A DNA stretch of 32,239 nt from Fibrobacter sp. (GTDB lineage: Bacteria > Fibrobacterota > Fibrobacteria > Fibrobacterales > Fibrobacteraceae), in contig JAKSIB010000036.1 in the NCBI GenBank assembly GCA_024399065.1, forward strand, positions 1-32,239, in the 5' to 3' direction. The notes beneath the pieces were generated by a model. That model was not told the DNA's origin and did not search any database. It saw only the letters and a list, made by a program, of their open reading frames with translations. The translations under genes and the position numbers were made by a program. This document shows, in pieces, positions 22,311-30,591 of this stretch. The first letter of the stretch is position 1, and every line of letters starts with the position of its first letter.

Positions 22311-23771
22311 ATGTTTGTGGTTAAAGCTAAGGTTGGCTTGATTCGAGTGATATGCGCGCTTGTGCTCGCATGTGCTTGTTTGTCGTTTGCCGACGTGACT
22401 GATTCCACGAAAACGGATGCTCCTAAGGTCGAAGAAAAAGCGCAGAAGGAAACCCGTTTAGCGGACTACTGGATTTGGCCTTTTGAAAATATTATCCAGC
22501 CTTTGCTGAACGGATTGATTTATCCCATTGCAAAACCCATTGACTACATCTTTACCAATGGCGTGGTGGAAAAATCCATTGACCTGATTACCTTCGGCGA
22601 GAACAAGAACGTTCTTATTTATCCCAGCTTTAACTTCAAGCCCGGTTCCAGCACCATGCTCGGAGCAAACTACCGTCACCGTAATCTGTTCTTCGAGAAG
22701 GACTACACGGTGCTCCAGATGGCCTACTACGCCAATGGTGATTTTGATTTTACAGCCCGATATACAAAGCATAACCTCTTTGGTTCCTCTGTATTTGCTG
22801 CTTTCAGGTATGATTTAAAATTCGACAGAGACCATACCTTTACCTTGCCTGAAACCAAGACTTATTTTACCCAGCCGGACTCGTCCTTCAAAATCACTGG
22901 GCGCTTTGGCCGTCCATTGAACAAGGATGGTACTTTGAACCTGGCTCTTCAGGCGACATTACGTTACAACGATGCGTCTTTGCCAGATGTAAACGACTCC
23001 ATTCTTGTGGATGATATTTATCCAATTGCGGACCATGGCTTGTATCAGAAAGGAATCCAGATTCCTCTGGAACTGTCTATCTTGTACGATAATTTGGACA
23101 ATGCCTTTGCACCTTCGAAGGGATCTCGTATTGGCTTTACAGGAATTTATGGACTTGTTGGCGACTATAAGGGCTTGGATGAAGCTTACGCTGTGGAAAA
23201 GTCTACCAAGAATCATGACTATATCCGCACGGAACTTTTGTTCCAGCATTATTTCTTCCTTGGCTCCTCGAAGCAGTATGTGCTAAGTGCTTCTGAAGCC
23301 CGTAAGAATCGAAAGTTCTATACGGATTTTTCCTGGGACGAAGCCTTGCGTATTTGGAAGCCGGAAAATGTGTTCAATACCTTGTTTGAAAGGCGTGTGA
23401 TTGCTCTGCAGATGCTGCTTATCGATGTCTGGGAACTTGAGGAAGGAGGCGCACCCTTTAACGTGATGCCTACGCTTAATGCAAGAACGCCTCTTCGCGG
23501 TTATGGTAATTCCTGGGACGCCCATCATTTGTTCAGTGTTAGCTGTGAATACCGTTGGCCCGTGGACCGTTTTGTTGACGGCGTCTTGTTTAACGAGTAT
23601 GCCTTGATTGCACCGGAATTTGACAAGTGGTCTTTGGACAAGTTGTATAATTCCTGGGGCTTCGGTATTCGTGTGCGTCAGCCTAACATGTACTTGTTCC
23701 GTATTCAGCTTGGATTCCACGGTCTCCATGGCGTGAACATGGTCATGACCGTGGCTCCGGAATTTAAGTAA
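22311..23771 (+). CDS. Omp85/surface-antigen-like outer membrane beta-barrel
   Basis: The 486-residue protein has a signal peptide (VICALVLACACLSFA, cut near residue 27), then a short helical linker. A barrel of repeated strands follows, with no obvious POTRA domain. LSILYDNLDNAFAPSKGSRIGF and TPLRGYGNSWDAHHLFSVSCEYRW match the conserved barrel blocks of the bacterial surface antigen (D15/BamA/TamA) superfamily, the RGY being the loop-6 motif. No Shine-Dalgarno sequence is seen. It is paired head to head with the MMPL exporter and has a terminator right after its stop. It could be an outer-membrane partner for export, or a lipase-barrel-type protein lacking its enzyme domain; the function is not known. 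Confidence 0.85.
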   Translation: MFVVKAKVGLIRVICALVLACACLSFADVTDSTKTDAPKVEEKAQKETRLADYWIWPFENIIQPLLNGLIYPIAKPIDYIFTNGVVEKSIDLITFGENKNVLIYPSFNFKPGSSTMLGANYRHRNLFFEKDYTVLQMAYYANGDFDFTARYTKHNLFGSSVFAAFRYDLKFDRDHTFTLPETKTYFTQPDSSFKITGRFGRPLNKDGTLNLALQATLRYNDASLPDVNDSILVDDIYPIADHGLYQKGIQIPLELSILYDNLDNAFAPSKGSRIGFTGIYGLVGDYKGLDEAYAVEKSTKNHDYIRTELLFQHYFFLGSSKQYVLSASEARKNRKFYTDFSWDEALRIWKPENVFNTLFERRVIALQMLLIDVWELEEGGAPFNVMPTLNARTPLRGYGNSWDAHHLFSVSCEYRWPVDRFVDGVLFNEYALIAPEFDKWSLDKLYNSWGFGIRVRQPNMYLFRIQLGFHGLHGVNMVMTVAPEFK

Positions 23772-23776
23772 CTGAA

Positions 23777-23803
23777 AAATCCACCCTTTGGAAGGGTGGA
23801 TTT
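23777..23803. terminator. Bidirectional terminator between the barrel gene and ruvB
   Basis: A 12-bp perfect stem, AAATCCACCCTT with AAGGGTGGATTT, around TGG. T-runs are short, but the stem is strong and lies between convergent genes. Confidence 0.8.
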
Positions 23804-23840
23804 CGTATTGTTTGCTTTGGAGTCTTGAATGGCTTTAGGA

Positions 23841-24887
23841 TTACAGGGATAGTTCCTCTTGGATGCCCTGACCTGCAGGGGAGTTTGCAGGGGGCGTCTT
23901 GTGGAACATCTTGTAGGCCGTAGGAGTGGCGATTCGACCACGGGGTGTACGTGCCAGAAGACCCTTTTGAATCAGATACGGCTCGTAGACTTCTTCCAAG
24001 GTATCGGGTTCTTCGCCCAAGGCTGCGCTGATGGTACCGAGACCTACGGGACCACCGTTGAACTTGTCTATGGTCATGGAAAGAATCTTGCGGTCCATGC
24101 TGTCGAGGCCTTCGCCGTCGATACCAAGCATGTCGAGAGTCTTACTGGCGGAGGCGACGTCGATGACGCCTGTTCCGCGGACCTGAGCCACATCGCGGCA
24201 TCGACGCAGGACGCGGTTTGCAATACGAGGCGTACCGCGGCAACGTCCACCGAGAAGCTTTGCCGCATCTTCATCAATTTCTACGTCGAGAATCTTGGCG
24301 CTACGCATGAGAATCTGCACGATATCGCTTTCGTTGTAAAGTTCTAGACGATATTGCAGGCCGAAACGGTCGCGTAATGGCCCCGTCAGGAGGCCGCTGC
24401 GGGTTGTTGCACCCACCAGCGTAAAATGCTTGAGGGGAAGGTTCACGCTTCGGGCCGCCGGGCCGGAGTCCAGCATGATGTCCAGGCGGAAGTCTTCCAT
24501 AGCGGGGTAGAGGTATTCTTCCACCACGCGGTTCAAACGATGGATTTCATCAATAAACAGGATGTCGTTTTCCTGTAGGCTCGTTAGAAGGCCTGCCAAG
24601 TCGCTGGCCTTTTCTAGTACGGGGCCGCTTGTAATATGGATGTTGACTCCCATTTCTTTCGCGATGATGCTGGAAAGAGTTGTCTTGCCCAGGCCCGGCG
24701 GACCGCAGAATAGGCAATGGTCCAGTGCGTCGCCGCGGTGCTTTGCCGCTTCGATGGCGATAGAAAGACTTTCCTTGATGCCGTCTTGACCTGTAAATTC
24801 TGCGAGGGAAGGGGGACGCAGGGTGCGTTCCATATCGCTTTCGTCGCCAGCTCTCTTTTGTGGAGAAATAATGCGCTGCTCTTCCAT
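23841..24887 (-). CDS. ruvB: Holliday junction branch migration ATPase
   Basis: RuvB is the hexameric motor that drives branch migration with RuvA. The 348-residue protein is normal in length. It has [12 protein letters not shown] at the N-terminus, Walker [10 protein letters not shown], Walker [11 protein letters not shown], sensor [19 protein letters not shown] with the arginine finger, and the C-terminal winged helix [20 protein letters not shown]. It lies 31 nt after ruvA and is co-transcribed with it. No ruvC is in view. Confidence 0.98.
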   Translation of the reverse strand: MEEQRIISPQKRAGDESDMERTLRPPSLAEFTGQDGIKESLSIAIEAAKHRGDALDHCLFCGPPGLGKTTLSSIIAKEMGVNIHITSGPVLEKASDLAGLLTSLQENDILFIDEIHRLNRVVEEYLYPAMEDFRLDIMLDSGPAARSVNLPLKHFTLVGATTRSGLLTGPLRDRFGLQYRLELYNESDIVQILMRSAKILDVEIDEDAAKLLGGRCRGTPRIANRVLRRCRDVAQVRGTGVIDVASASKTLDMLGIDGEGLDSMDRKILSMTIDKFNGGPVGLGTISAALGEEPDTLEEVYEPYLIQKGLLARTPRGRIATPTAYKMFHKTPPANSPAGQGIQEELSL

Positions 24888-24918
24888 TCTATTCTGCCAT
24901 TCTCTTGATTAAAGAGCC

Positions 24919-25527
24919 TTAAAGGTATTTCAGTGCTTCGGGGATGAGTGCGGCCGCATCGGCGGAATCGCCCAAAACTTCAACCGCCTTGACCACAGCC
25001 TTTTCTGCTGCAGGATCCTTGACGCCCAGGGTATGCAAAGCCAGAACCGCTTCCATCTTGGCTCCAGTAAGTGCGCCCATGGAGGTGACACCGCTTCCTT
25101 CCTCATTGCCAAGCCCTTGAAGCATGGTTGCTGCCTTATCCTTCAGGGTGAGCACCATCTGTTCGCAAGTCTTTTTGCCCAAGCCCTTGATTTTGCTGAG
25201 GGCGGATTTATTATCGCTTGCCAGCATGTTCAGCAGGTCGGCAGGGGAGGTGCCACTCAAAATTCTCTGGGCAAGCTTCGGGCCGACGCCATTTACGTCT
25301 AGCAACATCAAAAAGGTCATTTTCTCGGTGGTGTCGGCGAATCCGAACAATGTCATGGAATCTTCGCGAACCACGAGGTTCGTGTACAGTGTAACTTCCG
25401 CGTCGACTTCGGGCAGTTTTCCGGCGGTATATGCTGAAATATTGACGCCATAGCCAATACCATTGACGTCGACCACCACGAAAGTAGGTGTTTTTTCAAT
25501 AAGAATGCCGTGTACTCGCTCGATCAT
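24919..25527 (-). CDS. ruvA: Holliday junction DNA-binding protein
   Basis: RuvA binds four-way junctions and loads RuvB. The 202-residue protein has the OB-fold N domain (MIERVHGILIEKTPTFVVVDVNGIGYGV), two helix-hairpin-helix motifs (LLDVNGVGPKLAQRIL and LSKIKGLGKKTCEQMVLTLKDK) and the small C-terminal RuvB-binding domain (about 155-202). A good promoter lies 45-73 nt upstream. It forms an operon with ruvB. Confidence 0.97.
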   Translation of the reverse strand: MIERVHGILIEKTPTFVVVDVNGIGYGVNISAYTAGKLPEVDAEVTLYTNLVVREDSMTLFGFADTTEKMTFLMLLDVNGVGPKLAQRILSGTSPADLLNMLASDNKSALSKIKGLGKKTCEQMVLTLKDKAATMLQGLGNEEGSGVTSMGALTGAKMEAVLALHTLGVKDPAAEKAVVKAVEVLGDSADAAALIPEALKYL

Positions 25528-25571
25528 GACTTAAACCTGGATATAAAAACTAAACATTTGTTTACTGCACA

Positions 25572-25600
25572 AATATATACTTAATTAAAAAGGTTGTCAA
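25572..25600 (-). promoter_or_regulatory. Promoter of ruvAB
   Basis: On the minus strand a perfect TTGACA (25600-25595) and TATATT (25577-25572) are 17 nt apart. Transcription would begin near 25565 with a leader of about 38 nt. This is the best sigma-70-like promoter in the window. Confidence 0.7.
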
Positions 25601-25624
25601 GAGATTTTTATACTTTTGTGCACC

Positions 25625-25656
25625 AAAAAAAGCGGCCCTAGTGGAGGTCGCTTCTT
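25625..25656 (-). terminator. Terminator of the outer-membrane protein operon
   Basis: AAGCGGCC pairs with GGTCGCTT, with one G-T pair and a bulge. On the minus strand a run of seven T follows. Confidence 0.75.
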
Positions 25657-25676
25657 AAGTAAATCAGAGTAATCTG

Positions 25677-26915
25677 TTAGAAACCGAGGCTGAGTTCGGC
25701 CATGTAGACGCGTTCTTCGTCCTGACCGGTGTAGTAGCCGCGTTCTTCACCCCAGGTTGCAAGTTCGAAGGTTACAAGACGGAGAACTTCCAAGGCGACA
25801 CCTGCAGTGGGGTAGCCTCCCTTGAAACCGCCTGCTACACGGAGCGTGAGGGCGCGAAGTTCGTTGTTGTAGCCCGGCCATGCAAGGATGTTCTGTTCTG
25901 CTTCGAAACCGAAGTTCAAATGGGTGAGAGGCTTGTAGTTTCTGTCGTTGAAGAATGCATCGGCGTAGTCGACTGCAATATTGAACTTGCGGCCAAATGC
26001 GGTGTTCTTGTTAAAGAATCGGGGGCTGTAGCAGAAACCCATGGTGAAGTTCGGAACGATCTTGTCTCCAGCCAATTCCCTGAAGTAGATGTCTCGAAGG
26101 GATGCGCCGACGCGGAATTCCCGATTCACCTGGTAGAGAACGCCAATATCCATACCGATGGAAATGGAATTCAGGTCCAGAAGTTCGTCTGCGGCCTGAT
26201 GGTAACGGTCTTCCAAGGTGTCCTGCAAGGTTTCGTAGTTCTGGATGCCGATAACGATTGCTTCTTCCTTCTGACGCTTTGCAATCTTACCGCCGATACC
26301 CACGGAAAGCTTGTCGGTGAATCCGTAGGAAATACCTGCCTGAGCCACCGCATCCACATAGAAGGTGTCCACCGTCATAAAGGGGATAATCAAGCCTCCA
26401 TCCAGAAACGGGGCGATGCCGCCGCTGACCCAGATTGCGCCACCGAAGTTATGGAAAGCCATTTCGGCGTCCATCTTGATGCTCATGTCAAGGCGCTTGT
26501 GGTCGTAGGAATTCAATGTATGCATCAGTTCCGGATGGTGACTGATGGAGTCGAGAAGTGCGTCGGTTCCACCACCAGCTTTTTCTACACGCTGGTACAG
26601 TGCGGTAAGGTCCTTCACATCGTTATATGTAGAGAAGTACTTTTCAAAAGGACCTGCTCCACCGATGTTGATGCGCATATCACCGATAAGATTGCGGGGG
26701 TAGTATCCCTGTTCCGGACGCTTGTCGTAATTTCCAAGACGGTTGATCTGGTTAAGACCTGCGTAGTTAAAGTAGATGGCTTCCTTGTCGTCTACAACAG
26801 CAACGTGGGCGTTACCCATGGATTCTGCTCTAAGAGAATGATGGGTGGGAGCCTTGATGGCGTAGCTGAAAGTTGCAAGGCCTGCGGCGGCTAGGAGAGT
26901 GAGAACTTTCTTCAT
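25677..26915 (-). CDS. Outer membrane protein, PorV/FadL-like barrel
   Basis: The start at 26915 has GGAGG upstream; an ATG at 26939 is inside the previous gene. The 412-residue protein has a signal peptide (MKKVLTLLAAAGLATFSYA, cut near residue 19). The N-terminal block ESMGNAHVAVVDDKEAIYFNYAGLNQ corresponds to the MGxAxVAxxDDxxAxYxNPAGL motif of FadL/PorV/UPF0164 barrels. Alternating strands and a last residue Phe agree with an outer-membrane barrel. It begins 2 nt after the stop of a lipoprotein gene, so the two products are made together and may form a complex. Function unknown; secretion or surface-attachment roles are known for PorV, but this is not shown here. Confidence 0.82.
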   Translation of the reverse strand: MKKVLTLLAAAGLATFSYAIKAPTHHSLRAESMGNAHVAVVDDKEAIYFNYAGLNQINRLGNYDKRPEQGYYPRNLIGDMRINIGGAGPFEKYFSTYNDVKDLTALYQRVEKAGGGTDALLDSISHHPELMHTLNSYDHKRLDMSIKMDAEMAFHNFGGAIWVSGGIAPFLDGGLIIPFMTVDTFYVDAVAQAGISYGFTDKLSVGIGGKIAKRQKEEAIVIGIQNYETLQDTLEDRYHQAADELLDLNSISIGMDIGVLYQVNREFRVGASLRDIYFRELAGDKIVPNFTMGFCYSPRFFNKNTAFGRKFNIAVDYADAFFNDRNYKPLTHLNFGFEAEQNILAWPGYNNELRALTLRVAGGFKGGYPTAGVALEVLRLVTFELATWGEERGYYTGQDEERVYMAELSLGF

Positions 26916-26917
26916 GA

Positions 26918-28261
26918 TTATTCCCTCCCTCTGAACCAAGCCTTAAAGGCTTCTTCGTCGTAGTTGTTCCAGCAACCGCCAACGTGCTTCTTGCGCCATT
27001 CCAAGTCGTACTTGTAGTTGAGACTGTCGGTGTCGAGACGTACGGAATCCTTGTAGGCGATTCTCTTTTCCAAGCCTTCAGCAGTTTCTGCTGTGCCGAC
27101 CCATTTCAAGGAATCTGCAAAGCGGAACAAGTGATTGTTCTTGCTTTCGCGTTCGCGAGTGCTCTGGATGACGAAGATACGTTCGTTTTCATCTTCTTCG
27201 CCGAAGATTCCATTGCCGTCGATATCAATGAAGTTGTAACGTTCGGTGAGCTTGATTTCGCGAACCTTGGTGGGATTGCTGTTGAGGTGGTTGACGGAAT
27301 CGATGTCCATCACGTAGGTTTCGTAATGGCGCATATCTTCGTCGATTTCGCCGTCGCCATCGTTGTCCTGACCGTCGGGAATTTCTTCGTCGATACAGCC
27401 GTCGCCATCATCGTCAATGACGTTACCCACATTGAGGAAAATCAATGCTCGATCCACTTCGGTCTTCTGGATGGCGTCGTTCACATAAATAATCTGGTCT
27501 GCGAAAAAGTCGATGTTTTCAGTGAGGGTAGAGTCTGTGATGCCCAGGGAATCAGGAATGTATTCCTTGATAACCGTAGTGACCAGTTCCGGGTTTGCCT
27601 TGATGGCTGTGGCGGTAGAGGCCAGTGCGTCAAAAGTTTCCTTGGCGGTTTCGCCCAGTTCTTCGGGGTCAAGTTCTGCCCAGTTGATGCTCAAGATATT
27701 GTTGGCTGCGCTGAAGATATTCTTGATGCTGACGCTTGCTGCACGAACTGTCAGTGCTAGTTTAGTCATTTGCATCACGGCATAGCTATCGGAAAAATCC
27801 TTGAAGCGAACACGCTTGTCTGTGAGGCCAAGTTCATCGCGGACAATGAAGGGGTCAATGTACTTGAACACGGAGTCCAGGCCGTCCTTGATCTGGTTGG
27901 CCTTTTCATCGGGCATGTTCATGAAGTTTTCTGCCACATCCATGGCGTCGTCAGATTTTGCGTAGGAAATAAGTTCGAGAATATTCAACCCTTCCTGCAG
28001 GTTCAGAACGGCCTTCGCTCTGCCATACCAAGCTTCAGAATAGGCGGAATCTGCCTTGATAGCCTTTTCGAAGTAATCTCGGGCAAGGGAGTATTCGTTC
28101 TTCTGGTAGTGCAGGTATCCCTGGTAAGTCAAGGCTTCTGCATCGTTACTCTTGATATTTACGCTTTCAGTTGGGTTGAAAAGGTTGCAGCTGACAAGGC
28201 CAAAGGCCAATGCCAGCACCGCAGATGTTACAAAATGCTTTTGAAAATACTTTTTCATCAT
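26918..28261 (-). CDS. Lipoprotein with TPR region and calcium-binding-type loops
   Basis: The 447-residue protein (start 28261 or the adjacent ATG 28258) has a lipoprotein signal ending in GLVSC, with the acylated Cys at about residue 25. A TPR-like helical pair follows (AEALTYQGYLHYQKNEYSLARDYFEKAIKAD and SAYSEAWYGRAKAVLNL, about 42-90). After a long helical middle come three Asp-rich loops, DDDGDGCIDEE, DNDGDGEIDED and DIDGNGIFGEEDE, of the DxDxDG calcium-binding type. The C-terminus WRKKHVGGCWNNYDEEAFKAWF is aromatic and basic. It precedes an outer-membrane barrel gene by 2 nt. No named family is recognised; a calcium-stabilised partner of the barrel is an inference. Confidence 0.85.
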   Translation of the reverse strand: MMKKYFQKHFVTSAVLALAFGLVSCNLFNPTESVNIKSNDAEALTYQGYLHYQKNEYSLARDYFEKAIKADSAYSEAWYGRAKAVLNLQEGLNILELISYAKSDDAMDVAENFMNMPDEKANQIKDGLDSVFKYIDPFIVRDELGLTDKRVRFKDFSDSYAVMQMTKLALTVRAASVSIKNIFSAANNILSINWAELDPEELGETAKETFDALASTATAIKANPELVTTVIKEYIPDSLGITDSTLTENIDFFADQIIYVNDAIQKTEVDRALIFLNVGNVIDDDGDGCIDEEIPDGQDNDGDGEIDEDMRHYETYVMDIDSVNHLNSNPTKVREIKLTERYNFIDIDGNGIFGEEDENERIFVIQSTRERESKNNHLFRFADSLKWVGTAETAEGLEKRIAYKDSVRLDTDSLNYKYDLEWRKKHVGGCWNNYDEEAFKAWFRGRE

Positions 28262-28303
28262 AACTTTCCCACTACGCCTAATAATAACTTATTTCGTAAA
28301 AAA

Positions 28304-28309
28304 TATATT
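28304..28309 (+). promoter_or_regulatory. -10 box 6 nt before a start codon
   Basis: TATATT ends at 28309 and the ATG begins at 28316. No Shine-Dalgarno sequence is present. Transcription would begin at the A of ATG. Confidence 0.5.
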
Positions 28310-28315
28310 TGTGCC

Positions 28316-29098
28316 ATGGATTCCTATAGAGAATATTTCCCTACAAAAGCATTTCGCTTGGCCGAAATGCGTTTAGGCAACTTATTGGGTGCCGAAAGGG
28401 ATCGTCTTGACCAAATTGCAGATAAATTGGGTAGGGAATCCGCTGTTGGTCCCGATAATTTGTTGGAACAACTTCCTTTTATTCTCGATTTTACCAAAAA
28501 GTATCACGAAGCCTTTGCCGCCTACCTGAAGGCTGTACTTCCTCAGCAGCCTCGTCCTATTCAATGCCGAGCAGCCTGTGGCAATTGCTGTCACCATTAT
28601 CCCATGTCTGTGGAACCTTTCGAACTCATCTATCTGTATAGTGAGCTCCGCAAGCGCTCCGATTTGCTGGACATTATCGAGGCATGCCAGGAACGTTCCT
28701 CTATGTTCGAAGGATTCTACGAAAGTCGTAAGTCCGAAGGGACCGTGGTGGATGATGACTTTGATGACAAGGCCGAAGACTTGGCCTTGCATGATTACTT
28801 TGCCGCCTGGAAACCTTGTCCGTTCTCCAATAAGGTTGGGGACTGCACCGTGTATCCATTGCGCCCGGTTTCTTGCCGCATGTACTTTAGCGAAACGGAC
28901 CCTAAGTTCTGCACGCCGGAACATTTGCAGACTCCGGAGAACGATAGCTACATTGTCTACTTGCCGGACCATATCGAAGATGCGGTCTATGGAATTTCTG
29001 AACATTACGCCTTGCTGGATTTGCCGGAAAGCTATTTCGGTGGATTGCTTGCCCTGAACGGCTTTGAAGGCATTATCGGTGCGGAGGACGCTCGATGA
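28316..29098 (+). CDS. YkgJ-like CxxCxxCC cysteine cluster protein
   Basis: The start at 28316 is chosen because the frame upstream runs through the divergent promoter region. The 260-residue protein has the cysteine cluster CRAACGNCCHHYPMSVEPFE and a second set in CPFSNKVGDCTVYPLRPVSC followed by CRMYF and KFCTPEH. This is the putative zinc- or iron-chelating domain of the YkgJ family, whose role is not established. It overlaps the next gene, a SprT-like metalloprotease, by ATGA, so both are translated together. An acidic stretch (VVDDDFDDKAEDLAL) lies between the two cysteine groups. Confidence 0.88.
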   Translation: MDSYREYFPTKAFRLAEMRLGNLLGAERDRLDQIADKLGRESAVGPDNLLEQLPFILDFTKKYHEAFAAYLKAVLPQQPRPIQCRAACGNCCHHYPMSVEPFELIYLYSELRKRSDLLDIIEACQERSSMFEGFYESRKSEGTVVDDDFDDKAEDLALHDYFAAWKPCPFSNKVGDCTVYPLRPVSCRMYFSETDPKFCTPEHLQTPENDSYIVYLPDHIEDAVYGISEHYALLDLPESYFGGLLALNGFEGIIGAEDAR

Positions 29099-29883
29099 GT
29101 TTGTTCGGAATCCAGATGGACTTGTTTGGAGCGCCCGCAAAGAAGCCGGAGAAGCCGAAGATTCCCAATACGGTTTCTGAAAACGGCTTGGTGCATTTCA
29201 AGTACAGTCCGCTGATGAAAAAGAGCATCCGCTGTAAGGGAGGTGTTCTTTTTGGTCATCCGGAAGTGATTCTTCCCGAGTACATGAAGGGTGAGGAATT
29301 TGCCCAGGCTCGAGAACTTGCCGCAGAGTGGGCTGAACACGCTATCCGTCGTAAAACTGCAAAGAACAAGGCTGTCATCAAGGATTTAGTGAGCCGATTC
29401 TGGACATTGGTGGACCAGATTCGTGCCGATAAGGGGGAGGCTGCCCTTGCGAACTCCGGCCGTTTGCCGCCTATTCGCCCCCAGGGAAAATACCATAACC
29501 TGAACGATATCCTGGCTGCCATCAACGACACCTATTTTGAAAATTCCCTGACGTGCAAAATCACCTGGAGCAATCGCGTCGGTGGCCTTAGCTACCATAC
29601 GGTCCGCAAGGATCCTGTGACCGGCGAAGATTTTCACTTGATCAGCATTAGCAAGGGTTATGATGCCGCAAACTGCCCCATTTATGCGGTTGCAGGCGTT
29701 GTCTATCATGAATGCTTGCACATTGTGATTCCTGTGGAAGTTCACGGCGACCGTCGTGTTGTTCATGGCCGCAAGTTCCGCCAGCAAGAAAAGCAGTATA
29801 TCTATTATGATGAATGGATGAAGTGGCACAAGGAAGTTTTGCCCCTGAACATTCGCAACATGCGCAAGCATAAACCCCTTTAA
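29095..29883 (+). CDS. SprT-like zinc metalloprotease
   Basis: The 262-residue protein has VVYHECLHIVIPVEVHGDRR: HECLH at residues 205-209 gives two zinc ligands and the catalytic Glu, and H224 in VVHGRKFRQQE is the likely third ligand. LNDILAAINDTYFENSL and KITWSN before it fit the SprT-like fold. The N-terminal 130 residues, with MDLFGAPAKKPEKPK (a clamp- or partner-binding-like tail) and a helical region, are not recognised. Known SprT/Spartan proteins act on DNA-protein crosslinks; a similar role is possible but not shown. It overlaps the cysteine-cluster gene by 4 nt. Confidence 0.82.
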   Translation: MSLFGIQMDLFGAPAKKPEKPKIPNTVSENGLVHFKYSPLMKKSIRCKGGVLFGHPEVILPEYMKGEEFAQARELAAEWAEHAIRRKTAKNKAVIKDLVSRFWTLVDQIRADKGEAALANSGRLPPIRPQGKYHNLNDILAAINDTYFENSLTCKITWSNRVGGLSYHTVRKDPVTGEDFHLISISKGYDAANCPIYAVAGVVYHECLHIVIPVEVHGDRRVVHGRKFRQQEKQYIYYDEWMKWHKEVLPLNIRNMRKHKPL

Positions 29884-29900
29884 AACGAATCGGAGTAAAT

Positions 29901-30422
29901 ATGACTTTTGTTAATTTGGCTGGTGCCCGTTATAGCTGCCGTAAGTTCAGTGATCGTGCTGTGGAAGCAGAAAAGTTGAATGCTGTTTTGGAAGCTGGCC
30001 GCTTGGCTCCCACGGCAACCAATGCACAGCCTGTAAGCGTGTTGGTGTTAAAATCCGAAGAGGCTTTGAACAAGCTTCGTGCATTGACCCGTATGACTTA
30101 CAATGCGAACTTGGTACTTGTGGTCTGCTATGATACAAATGTGAGCTGGAAGGCTTCCAATTACAACGATGACTTTGACGCCGGCGATATGGATGCGAGC
30201 ATTGTGACCACCCATATGGCCTTGGCTGCAAAGGATGTTGGCCTGGATACCTTGTGGGCTCGCGCTTTCAATGCCGCTGACGTTGCAAAGGCATTTAATC
30301 TTCCTGAAAATGTGAAGGTTGCCTGTATTCTTGACGTGGGTTACGCTGATGCAGAACAGGGTGGCCCTTCGCCCCGTCATGATGCCCGTAAGCCCATGGC
30401 TGATTTTGCCAAGGAACTATAA
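29901..30422 (+). CDS. Nitroreductase-family FMN oxidoreductase
   Basis: The 173-residue protein is a short nitroreductase: ARYSCRKFSDRAVEAEKLNAVLEAGRLAPTATNAQPV holds the FMN-binding Arg/Ser and the APTATNAQP motif, and ASIVTTHMALAAKDVGLDTLWARAF is the dimer helix region. These enzymes use NAD(P)H to reduce nitro groups, quinones or flavins; the substrate here is not predictable. CGGAG lies 7 nt before the ATG. A strong terminator follows. Confidence 0.93.
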   Translation: MTFVNLAGARYSCRKFSDRAVEAEKLNAVLEAGRLAPTATNAQPVSVLVLKSEEALNKLRALTRMTYNANLVLVVCYDTNVSWKASNYNDDFDAGDMDASIVTTHMALAAKDVGLDTLWARAFNAADVAKAFNLPENVKVACILDVGYADAEQGGPSPRHDARKPMADFAKEL

Positions 30423-30452
30423 CCGTTTTTTTCCCTATAACGCTTTTTTAAG

Positions 30453-30483
30453 AAAAGAGTTCTCCTGAGGGAGAACTCTTTTT
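30453..30483 (+). terminator. Terminator after the nitroreductase gene
   Basis: AAAAGAGTTCTCC-TGAG-GGAGAACTCTTTTT, a perfect 13-bp stem. Confidence 0.92.
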
Positions 30484-30517
30484 GTTTGTGTGTCCGCCGA
30501 CACAGTCTATTTTACGA

Positions 30518-30530
30518 GTCATTTTATGAC
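30518..30530. promoter_or_regulatory. Inverted repeat, candidate operator of the XRE regulator
   Basis: GTCAT-TTT-ATGAC lies about 60 nt before the regulator's ATG. Small HTH regulators often bind such a site in their own promoter. The arms are only 5 bp. Confidence 0.3.
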
Positions 30531-30591
30531 ATTATATGCCCGTAGATTTCTTTGTATGAAAAATCCCTAACAAACTACAAGGAGATATACT

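Noticed and set aside
25920..26894. 324-residue open frame opposite the outer membrane protein gene
   Set aside because: It is a shadow of a signal-peptide-bearing barrel gene that has a good ribosome-binding site.
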